From a virus, in IMG/VR virus record IMGVR_UViG_3300042555_002712, positions 1-20,523 of that record: DNA of 20,523 bases, one strand, 5' to 3'. Each line of letters starts with the position of its first letter. The stretch's first letter is position 1. Of this stretch, positions 14,679 through 20,523 are shown one piece after another. Both the position numbers and the translations under genes were made by a program. The notes under the pieces were generated by a model that worked only from the letters and a program-made list of their open reading frames with translations, was not told where the DNA came from and did no database searches.

Positions 14679-17600
14679 ATGACAACATCAGCTGTGCTAT
14701 CGCCAGGGATTAAATCCCTGCACCTTAGCTTAGATACTCCTGTTGACCTCGTTACCGGAAAGGTCCGTCGTGACCTTTCTGGTATTCGTGTTTGGTATTC
14801 TACACAAAGCGGATTCAATCCCAATAATAGTGAAGGAACCCAAGCTTTCAACGGTCTCAGTTCAGATATCACTATCAGTAACTTATTGGAAAGTACTCAG
14901 TACTTTGTTAGATACGCATTTATTAGTGCTATAGACCCTACTGTTTACACAATCTCACCACAGCTATCGGCACTAACTTACGACGAAAACGTCAGCGTTT
15001 ACGGAAGTTTAACTAATCCAAGTAGTATAATTCAAACAAATAATGCTGGAACTAATGGTGATTATACTGTAGCAGGCGGCGTATTCAAAGTATACAAGTA
15101 CAGTACTGAAGTTACTGGTATGGGGGTTGAGTATGCGCTAGAAAGTGGCACTATAGTAGGTGGCCTGGCAGTAAGCATTAATCCAAATACTGGAGCATAC
15201 GCTGTAACTGGCTTAACTGATGACTATGGTTCAGTTATCTTGTCTGCTACATATGACGGCGTTACTATTCAAACCACACTGGTAGTAATTAAAGCTCGTG
15301 CTGGTGTGGACGGTACTAATGCGCAGCTATTAACAATTAATGCTGAAGGCACAGCCTTTGTGTTTAAAGATGCAGCAGCTAGCTCCAGCGACACTGCTAA
15401 ACTAACGCTAATTGCCAACCTTAAAAATGTAACTGGCACAGTAACCTGGACAGCAACCGCTTTTAATGTTAATAATGTAAGTTTAGGTCCTATTACTTTT
15501 ACCCAAACAGGTAACGCAATTGATATTAGTGCACAACAATTTAATCCACCCGCTTATGCTAACACAGTTGCTTATGTTACGGTAACTGCTAGTCGTGTAC
15601 TGCTATCAGACACAGTTACACTATATCGTATTAACAACGGCACAGATCAGATAATTCTTGAGCTTACCAACGAGTCGCATACTATTCCTGCTTACTATGA
15701 CGGAACTACCGTACCTGCTAGCTATATTGGTAGTGGTACAGAAATACGTGTAAAACAAGGCAATCAATATTTAACTGTTGATAACACAGTACCATACGCG
15801 CCAGGAACTTGGACAGTTACTGCTGCCAACGGTGTAAATATTACACCAGACACAACACCTGGTATTTTTAGCAGCTACATTAACTATGACACTCATAGTA
15901 ACATGACAGCTGATCGTGCATACATTGACTATACTGTAACAGGTACCAGCTTAACTGGTGCGCCGTTTTCAATCTCACGCCGTCAAAGTTTTGCAAAGTC
16001 AGTGGCAGGTGAGCCAGGTGCAACAGCTACCCTAGTTAGATTAACTACTACTGAGCTGGTATTTATTAAGTTCAAGGATGGTACTTATAGTTCAAATAGC
16101 GTTACCATATACGCTAACACTCAAAATATTCCTACACCAGTATTTGTATGGGACGACGGTATTAACCCACCAGTTACCAAAGACAGTACTGTAACAGCCA
16201 GTGCAAATCAGTTTGTATTTAACCGTCCAGCGGAGCTGGGTGTTTACACAATCACAGTAAGTGTAACGGACAAGACTAATACCGCACTGGGTACTGCTGT
16301 GGATTCTATGTCCATTGCTTTTATTGAAGAGGGCAGTGATGCCTACACGTTTCTTTTCAAAGATCCTGTAGCACAATTGAGTGCCAATAGTCTTGGAATC
16401 GTCGAAGGCGGCGTTACCAGTGTTGTAAACCACATTATTGGGGCACAAGGTATCGCACTGCTAGTGCCTGGTGTGGACATTGTATACAGCATAGACAGCA
16501 CAGAAAACTGTACAGCTACATTGGGTATCGTAACTGGAACGTGGAACCAGCAATTTACAGTTAGTGGAGCATTTTTTACAAATGCCAGCATTACATCAGC
16601 CAGCGTAACCATCAAGTGCCAAGTGCCTGGCGGTATATACTACTTGATGAAAACTTCCTATGCAAAAGTACGCAAAGGTGAAACCGGTGCTGCCGGAGCT
16701 GCTGGAGCCAATGCCGTTTTTGCAGACTTGTTAAGTGAAGCAGATGTTGTCACCACACTAACAGACGGTACTGGATACACACTGCCTAGTGGTAATGCCC
16801 TGCAATTATACAGCGGGGGTACACTGGTTACTACGGGCGTTACTTATGGTGGCGGTGCTACTAAGAATGGTCTAACACTTGCTATTAATGCAACTGGTGC
16901 GATCACACTAAGTGGTGCTGCTTGGACCAGCAATCAAGAAACTTTTAACGTAACAGCAACACTTGCTGGCACAGCTTATACTGCAATCTATACAATTGCA
17001 AAATCAAAAGCCGGTAGCGATGCCGTGTTTGTAGACTTGTTAAGTGAAGCAGAAGTGGTTAACAGCGCAGCTGATGGTACTGGATACACCCTACCAACTG
17101 GCAATAGCATGCGCCTATTCAAAGGCGGTGTGCAAGTAACTAGTGGAGTCACCTACAGTGGCGGTGCCTCACAGAATGGCTTAACACTGGCAATTAATAG
17201 CAGCACTGGAGCAATCACACTGAGTGGTGCAGCCTGGACTAGCACCAAAGAAACATTTACATTAACTGCTACTTACAGTGGTGTAGCGTATACCTATACC
17301 TACAAGATTACCAAAGCTCGTCAAGGAACCACAGGTACACCAGGTACACCTGGAACTAATGGAACCAACGGTACAAATGGAACTAATGGAACCAATGGCG
17401 TAAACGCAGTAAAGTCCACAAGCGGATATATCTACTATACTAGTTCAACTGGCAGTAATCCAGGTACCCCAAGTGCCAGTAGTTTTAACTTTACCAACGG
17501 TAGTTTTACAGGTCTAACTGCTGGCTGGAGCACTACCATTACCATGACAGGTAACGGAACTTACTGGGCAACACGTTATGTGGTAACAGAATCAGCCTTT

Positions 17601-18857
17601 GGCACTAACACCGGAACACCTAGCTTTGGTACGCCTTTTAATCACCAAAATTTTACTGGACTAGTAACTTTTACGGATCAGAGTAGCGCACTAAGTGGTT
17701 ATGCTACTCAAACTTATGCTACTAATCAAGCCGATGCTTATGGTAGTTATTATGGTAACTATTACGCTAATGGTGTTAAAAACGGACTAGCAACTCAAAA
17801 CTACACAGCTATTCATGGCGGTAATATTAGTACAGGTACGCTAACAGCAGATCGTATTCAAGCAGGTAGTTCAAATATTTCTAACAATACTGAATTTGCT
17901 TTTGGTACAGGAAGCGTTATTGCAGGTATTGCTACAGTTGGTTATTTTAAGAGCCAAAATTCAAGTGTTCTAGGGCTTGGGGTACTATCGAGCGGTAATA
18001 TAGCATTTGCTGCAAGTACTGTGTATGCAGGATCCGCTGGTGGTTTTGGTAACCGTAACGGTGTTGGTATTGGTATTGATGATATTAGTAGTGGTTATAA
18101 TAAAACTATGGCTAATTTTGCTGCTGCTACAATGGCTGGGTTTTTTCAAAAGCGTAGTCAAGGTGGTACTGCAAATATTATGTCTCAAGACGGCAATACC
18201 GAAGTATTTGTAAAAGTAGCTTTTAATGAGGGCGGAGGTAACGTTGCACTTCAAGCTTTAAATTCTGGAAATGGCTATTACGCCAATCTTGGAACACCCT
18301 CTCACGCTTTATATGCAAATGGACCAGTAAGCCCTTTTACCGGAGCACACGATGGGTTATTAAACAAATTAGTAACACCTACACCAGGTGACATTATGGT
18401 AGACCTTAATATTATTGCCAGCAAAGGTGTCTCAGATAGTATAGCAACTATTGAGCTATCTAGCAGAAGCAATCAACCGGCAGCAATTGGAATATACGTA
18501 GATACCTCTAGTCAAATACCCGTACCACTGCTTATTACAGTAGAAGAAGCCACAGAAGGAATAGACGGTCCTAGTACAACAACTGTACAAAAATTAAATC
18601 CAATATATGAATCACTGGTTGAAACGCATAACTATGTAATTATAAACTCACTTGGTGAAGGTCAGATCAACGTATGTGGTGAAGCCGGCACAATTGAGCT
18701 TGGCGACTTAATTGTTACTAGCTCTGTACCTGGCAAAGGTATGCGACAAAGCGACGACATTGTGCGATCAACTACAGTTGCCAAAGCTCGTGAAACTGTT
18801 ACGTTTGATTCACCCACCCAAGTCAAACAAATAGCTTGCATTTACCTGTGCGGCTAA
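14679..18857 (+). CDS. Central tail fibre with Ig-like modules and C-terminal head
   Basis: I chose ATG 14679 (1392 aa), 6 nt after GAAAGAG (14667-14673). An in-frame TTG at 14652 overlaps the end of the tip gene and has no visible RBS. Residues about 5-95 are FnIII-like, continuing the FnIII series of the tip protein. Residues about 100-880 are beta modules of 103-120 aa divided by short Gly linkers (GVDGTN, GEPGAT, GETGAAGAAGAN, AGSDA). The last two modules (679-781, 782-885) are near duplicates. A collagen-like (Gly-Thr-Asn/Pro) stretch lies at 883-906. After a less regular region comes GNISTGTLTADRIQAGS (about 1046), a motif of trimeric fibres. A C-terminal part with PFTGAHDGLL and GDLIVTSSVPGKGMRQSDDI (about 1220-1392) resembles fibre heads or maturation domains. 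A receptor-contacting role is an inference. The gene ends before a terminator. Confidence 0.82.
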   Translation: MTTSAVLSPGIKSLHLSLDTPVDLVTGKVRRDLSGIRVWYSTQSGFNPNNSEGTQAFNGLSSDITISNLLESTQYFVRYAFISAIDPTVYTISPQLSALTYDENVSVYGSLTNPSSIIQTNNAGTNGDYTVAGGVFKVYKYSTEVTGMGVEYALESGTIVGGLAVSINPNTGAYAVTGLTDDYGSVILSATYDGVTIQTTLVVIKARAGVDGTNAQLLTINAEGTAFVFKDAAASSSDTAKLTLIANLKNVTGTVTWTATAFNVNNVSLGPITFTQTGNAIDISAQQFNPPAYANTVAYVTVTASRVLLSDTVTLYRINNGTDQIILELTNESHTIPAYYDGTTVPASYIGSGTEIRVKQGNQYLTVDNTVPYAPGTWTVTAANGVNITPDTTPGIFSSYINYDTHSNMTADRAYIDYTVTGTSLTGAPFSISRRQSFAKSVAGEPGATATLVRLTTTELVFIKFKDGTYSSNSVTIYANTQNIPTPVFVWDDGINPPVTKDSTVTASANQFVFNRPAELGVYTITVSVTDKTNTALGTAVDSMSIAFIEEGSDAYTFLFKDPVAQLSANSLGIVEGGVTSVVNHIIGAQGIALLVPGVDIVYSIDSTENCTATLGIVTGTWNQQFTVSGAFFTNASITSASVTIKCQVPGGIYYLMKTSYAKVRKGETGAAGAAGANAVFADLLSEADVVTTLTDGTGYTLPSGNALQLYSGGTLVTTGVTYGGGATKNGLTLAINATGAITLSGAAWTSNQETFNVTATLAGTAYTAIYTIAKSKAGSDAVFVDLLSEAEVVNSAADGTGYTLPTGNSMRLFKGGVQVTSGVTYSGGASQNGLTLAINSSTGAITLSGAAWTSTKETFTLTATYSGVAYTYTYKITKARQGTTGTPGTPGTNGTNGTNGTNGTNGVNAVKSTSGYIYYTSSTGSNPGTPSASSFNFTNGSFTGLTAGWSTTITMTGNGTYWATRYVVTESAFGTNTGTPSFGTPFNHQNFTGLVTFTDQSSALSGYATQTYATNQADAYGSYYGNYYANGVKNGLATQNYTAIHGGNISTGTLTADRIQAGSSNISNNTEFAFGTGSVIAGIATVGYFKSQNSSVLGLGVLSSGNIAFAASTVYAGSAGGFGNRNGVGIGIDDISSGYNKTMANFAAATMAGFFQKRSQGGTANIMSQDGNTEVFVKVAFNEGGGNVALQALNSGNGYYANLGTPSHALYANGPVSPFTGAHDGLLNKLVTPTPGDIMVDLNIIASKGVSDSIATIELSSRSNQPAAIGIYVDTSSQIPVPLLITVEEATEGIDGPSTTTVQKLNPIYESLVETHNYVIINSLGEGQINVCGEAGTIELGDLIVTSSVPGKGMRQSDDIVRSTTVAKARETVTFDSPTQVKQIACIYLCG
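16713..17333 (+). repeat. Tandem 309/312-nt duplication in fibre gene
   Basis: The unit starting at 16713 is repeated from 17022, a period of 309 nt (103 aa). The second copy is one codon longer (INSSTGAIT against INATGAIT). Both carry DLLSEA, DGTGYTLP, GVTY(G/S)GGA, NGLTLAIN and TGAITLSGAAWTS. Many codons are identical, including GACTTGTTAAGTGAAGCAGA in both. Confidence 0.9.
17325..17396 (+). repeat. Collagen-like Gly-X-Y repeat, 9-nt periodicity
   Basis: Eight consecutive Gly-X-Y triplets (GTT, GTP, GTP and five GTN) are encoded by 9-nt units such as GGAACTAAT. Synonymous changes (ACT/ACC/ACA, AAT/AAC, GGA/GGT) break the DNA repeat. It forms a short trimeric linker between the beta modules and the distal fibre. 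Slippage here could vary fibre length. Confidence 0.85.
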
Positions 18858-18867
18858 CACCAAACTT

Positions 18868-18900
18868 AAAAATACCTGTCCAATGGGCAGGTATTTTTTT
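18868..18900 (+). terminator. Rho-independent terminator after fibre gene
   Basis: AAAAATACCTGTCC (18868-18881) pairs with GGGCAGGTATTTTT (18885-18898) over 14 bp with one G-T wobble and an AAT loop, and is followed by further T to 18900. The A and T arms make it partly bidirectional in form. It begins 10 bases after the fibre stop and ends 3 bases before the next -35 box. Confidence 0.92.
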
Positions 18901-18903
18901 GTG

Positions 18904-18932
18904 TTGACAGTTATATGCCTCTGTGCTATAAT
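18904..18932 (+). promoter_or_regulatory. Full-consensus sigma70 promoter for right-end operon
   Basis: TTGACA (18904-18909), a 17-bp spacer and TATAAT (18927-18932) are exact consensus. The bases TGC before the -10 complete an extended -10. The T-tract of the preceding terminator abuts the -35 box and could act as an UP element. The start is expected near 18939. Confidence 0.92.
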
Positions 18933-19054
18933 ATACCAAAATGTCCGCGAGCTCCCAATTTTTAGGTTAAATCAGAGTTACGTTGAATAAAATCAGTTAA
19001 ATATACTAAGTGGCGGTAAGTATTACAGCCAGTAATAATAGGGAGTACTAACTT
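18933..19054 (+). promoter_or_regulatory. Leader of right-end operon
   Basis: About 115 nt of untranslated RNA is predicted before ATG 19055. The Shine-Dalgarno is GGGAG (19041-19045), 9 nt from the start. I see only a weak GTAA/TTAC inverted repeat near 19017 and a 9-codon ATG frame at 18941. CTCCC at 18952-18956 is complementary to the Shine-Dalgarno but only over 5 bp. No riboswitch or conserved RNA is recognised. Confidence 0.4.
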
Positions 19055-19417
19055 ATGTTGGAGTCTAATTTTGAGCAAACCTTACAAGCCGTCAGCCTGG
19101 TAGCATTAGCAGTAATGGGGGTTTTTATTGGTGTGCAAAAAATCTTAAAGAATTGGCGAAGTACTGAAGCAGAGACTTCGCTTATAACACTTATGCACAC
19201 AGAGCTAGAGCGCATTAACGAGCAGAACACTAAGCTTAGCGTAGAACTAGGCAGGTTGCATATAGAAATAATTGCTTTAAATAAAGAGTTGCAGAAACTA
19301 ACAGTTGAAAATCAACACCTACGAAACGAGGTTTGCGCCCTTACTCAAGAAGTAAGCAACTTCAAACAATTGTCGGTGGCACAGAAAGGCAAAATATATG
19401 CAGCCAGCAAAACTTAA
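19055..19417 (+). CDS. Small membrane-anchored coiled-coil protein, function unknown
   Basis: This 120-aa protein has one hydrophobic helix at about residues 11-30 (QAVSLVALAVMGVFIGVQKI), then a basic patch KNWR, then a long heptad-rich helix at about 45-112 with repeated Leu, Ile, Glu and Asn (LERINEQNTKLSVELGRLHI). There is no signal-peptidase or lipobox site. The positive charges follow the membrane helix, which favours a cytoplasmic coiled coil by the positive-inside rule; a phage inner-membrane spanin would have it in the periplasm. It could be a holin-type or spanin-like lysis protein, or a membrane accessory factor. It is first in the operon of the second consensus promoter, and its end overlaps the next gene by 20 bases. 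I do not recognise its family with confidence. Confidence 0.7.
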   Translation: MLESNFEQTLQAVSLVALAVMGVFIGVQKILKNWRSTEAETSLITLMHTELERINEQNTKLSVELGRLHIEIIALNKELQKLTVENQHLRNEVCALTQEVSNFKQLSVAQKGKIYAASKT

Positions 19418-19994
19418 TTATAAAATTTACCAAGGCAGCACCTTTGAAGAAATGTATCGCTGGGAATCTGAAACAAAAGTTTATGTACCCATTCAAGCAG
19501 TTTCAAAAAGCGCACCTTGTGTAATAACTACTACGCAACCACATGCACTACCACAAGGTTGGAGGTTTCGTGTGATAGGTGCAGGCGGTATAAAAGAACT
19601 TAATAGTATTGGGGACAGTTTTTACTTAGCCACAAGCGTAACCGCAAGCACCGTTACCATTAATCAAACAAACAGCCTACAGTACACAGCTTATACCGGC
19701 GGCGGTGTCATAGAATACAATCAACCTGTTCCACTAGGCAGCTATAGTGCACGTATGCAGATTCGTGAAACAGTAGACAGCCCCACAGTAATATACTCTG
19801 GCACCAGCGGCACGGGCGGACACATTAGCTTAGACTTGGTTTCAAATACAATTAATATTCGTATACCTGCTGCAGTAACTCAAAATTTTGATTTTACCAC
19901 AGCAGTGTACAGTGTTGAGCTGTATGAGGCAGGTGGGTTAGTGATTCCGTTTTTAGCTGGTAACCTAACACTAGTGCCGGAGGTTACAAGATGA
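19398..19994 (+). CDS. Tail/fibre accessory protein with inserted FCCH-like domain
   Basis: This 198-aa protein shows a phage structural pattern: KLNYKIYQGSTFEEMYRWES at the start, PVPLGSYSARMQIR (about residues 110-123), a Gly-rich strand turn, and the ending GNLTLVPEVTR. Proteins of this type commonly sit beside tail fibre genes and are thought to be small virion parts. Between residues about 33 and 107 the pattern is broken by an extra beta domain (ITTTQPHALPQGWRFRVIG, KELNSIGDSFYLAT, YTAYTGGGVIEY) that resembles the FCCH-like fold of phage baseplate and fibre proteins ('HgL..G..v...G...lNg'). RBS AGAAAGG (19383-19389) lies 8 nt before the ATG and within the previous gene. It is coupled to the next gene by ATGA. 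The exact role is unknown. Confidence 0.7.
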   Translation: MQPAKLNYKIYQGSTFEEMYRWESETKVYVPIQAVSKSAPCVITTTQPHALPQGWRFRVIGAGGIKELNSIGDSFYLATSVTASTVTINQTNSLQYTAYTGGGVIEYNQPVPLGSYSARMQIRETVDSPTVIYSGTSGTGGHISLDLVSNTINIRIPAAVTQNFDFTTAVYSVELYEAGGLVIPFLAGNLTLVPEVTR

Positions 19995-20227
19995 ATCGAA
20001 TTGTTGTAGTAGACGAAAACCAAACAGTAGTCGTACAAGCAAACGTACCCAGAACTATTGTAACAGGTATGATGGGACCCAGAGGTGCTGCTAGTTTTGC
20101 AGAGTTGCAAGACATTGATTTAGCACAACTAGGGCCCGGATCATTATTAGTATATAATAACCAAACGCAGAGATGGACTGCAACCACACTCCTAGACCAG
20201 CAAACGGTTGAGTCTGGACAATTTTAA
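19991..20227 (+). CDS. Small tail/fibre-associated protein
   Basis: This 78-aa protein has an N-terminal beta stretch (IVVVDENQTVVVQ), a MMGPRGAA turn of collagen-like type (about residues 27-34), then LQDIDLAQLGPGSLLVYNNQ and the ending RWTATTLLDQQTVESGQF. The 'sdvDls.l.dGslLvyn....kW.att.l..q.ieggqF' pattern is familiar from small proteins, or fibre N-terminal segments, next to tail fibre genes in many aquatic phages. It overlaps the previous gene by ATGA and precedes a fibre gene by 12 bases, which suggests that it connects a fibre to the virion. That role is inferred. Confidence 0.7.
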   Translation: MNRIVVVDENQTVVVQANVPRTIVTGMMGPRGAASFAELQDIDLAQLGPGSLLVYNNQTQRWTATTLLDQQTVESGQF

Positions 20228-20239
20228 AGGAAAAAGAAC

Positions 20240-20523
20240 ATGGCTTCTATTTTAAGAATAAAACGCAGTGAGGTTAGTGGCAACCCAGCTGTATTAGGTG
20301 CAGGTGAACTTGCATACTCAGCACTAGCGGATAATGGTTCCAATGGTGGTGATCGCTTATACATTGGTATGGGCACCGAAACCGCAGGAAACGCCGTTAA
20401 TCGTATAGTAATTGGCGGTAAATATTTTACTGACTTAGTTACTGCCGCAACTCCGCTGAACACTGCTTCAACTCTTGTTCGTCGTGATGCTACCGGCAGC
20501 ATTGTGGTTAACGTAACAGGTGC
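20240..20523 (+). CDS. Tail fibre N-terminal region (partial, runs off right end)
   Basis: The reading frame is open from ATG 20240 to the window end, giving 94 complete codons with no stop. AAAGGAAAAAG (20226-20236) provides the RBS. The protein starts MASILRIKRSEVSGNPAVLG and continues with GAGELAYSALADNG, DRLYIGMGTE and IVIGGKYFTDLV. The 'lriKRS...g.P..L..GELAys....DrLyiG' pattern is a common N-terminus of phage fibres and tropism proteins, where it anchors the fibre to the tail and is followed by repeats. The last residues, TLVRRDATGSIVVNVTG, fit the beginning of a beta-helical repeat region. The C-terminal receptor-binding part lies outside the window. Confidence 0.8.
   Translation, partial: MASILRIKRSEVSGNPAVLGAGELAYSALADNGSNGGDRLYIGMGTETAGNAVNRIVIGGKYFTDLVTAATPLNTASTLVRRDATGSIVVNVTG

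Noticed and set aside
14640-14680. Frameshift joining tip and fibre proteins
   Set aside because: The fibre frame has a TAG stop at 14646-14648 and is open only over the last 20 bases of the tip gene. No slippery sequence is present, and ATG 14679 has its own GAAAGAG.
14537-14872. Minus-strand open frame of 111 codons
   Set aside because: It lies opposite the tip end and fibre start, has no RBS or recognisable protein character, and the + strand frames are clearly coding. The same holds for minus-strand frames at 16092-16448, 17985-18254, 6019-6285 and 14332-14616.
17325-17396. CRISPR-like or non-coding direct repeats
   Set aside because: The 9-nt units are in frame and encode Gly-X-Y triplets with no spacers, so this is a collagen-like protein repeat.
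18941-18970. Nine-codon frame in the leader as a regulatory peptide
   Set aside because: It has no Shine-Dalgarno, starts almost at the predicted transcript start and shows no attenuator-like codon run or alternative stems.
18951-19045. CTCCC sequestering the GGGAG ribosome binding site
   Set aside because: It offers only five base pairs across an 84-nt loop with no supporting flanking pairs, which is expected by chance.
47-20523. Absence of TAG stop codons as a sign of stop-codon reassignment
   Set aside because: All 14 complete genes end in TAA or TGA, but TAG is generally the rarest stop and the sample is small. No gene needs TAG readthrough.
14679-20523. Diversity-generating retroelement target in the fibre genes
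   Set aside because: I see no reverse transcriptase gene, no template repeat and no adenine-biased variable repeat pair. The duplicated fibre modules differ at all base types.

Overview
The window carries the tail-morphogenesis region of a long-tailed (siphovirus-type) dsDNA bacteriophage or prophage. All genes are on the + strand and tightly packed. The order follows lambda W/FII-Z-U-V-G/GT-H-M-L-K-I-J, although the protein sequences are far from lambda. A lambda-type tape measure, an NlpC/P60 tail peptidase and a J-like tip protein suggest a Gram-negative host. The base composition is moderately AT-rich. The small proteins at the right end resemble ones I associate with aquatic phages, so an aquatic proteobacterial host is plausible, but the window does not name the host.

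Layout. Positions 47-2444: head-tail connector, a large unrecognised neck protein and a tail terminator, coupled by ATGA overlaps. Positions 2522-3655: major tail tube protein, followed by a rho-independent terminator. Positions 3717-4495: two tail assembly chaperones joined by a -1 frameshift at GGGAAAC, with a hairpin 8 nt downstream, ending in a second terminator. Positions 4532-4560: a full-consensus sigma70 promoter, followed by a 1542-aa tape measure, an M-like protein, a DUF1833 (L-like) protein and a 1506-aa fusion of K-, I- and J-like domains. Positions 14679-18857: a 1392-aa central fibre built of Ig/FnIII-like modules, a collagen-like linker and a C-terminal fibre head, ending in a third terminator. 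Positions 18904-18932: a second full-consensus promoter, followed by a membrane-anchored coiled-coil protein, two small tail/fibre accessory proteins and the start of another fibre gene that runs off the right end.

How the genes work together. The connector and neck proteins close the head. The chaperones coat the tape measure while the tube protein polymerises to the length it sets. The M, L and K-I-J proteins form the tip, the fibre continues from the tip, and the last genes probably supply further receptor-binding parts.

The strongest observations are the complete frameshift cassette, two terminator-promoter junctions with unusually perfect promoters inside a structural gene cluster, the K-I-J fusion with a large PA14-like insertion, a probable double-domain tube protein, and a fibre with recently duplicated modules. 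I see no system unrelated to the virion. There are no RNA genes, CRISPR arrays, insertion sequences or defence genes, and no gene-free stretch longer than about 200 bases.
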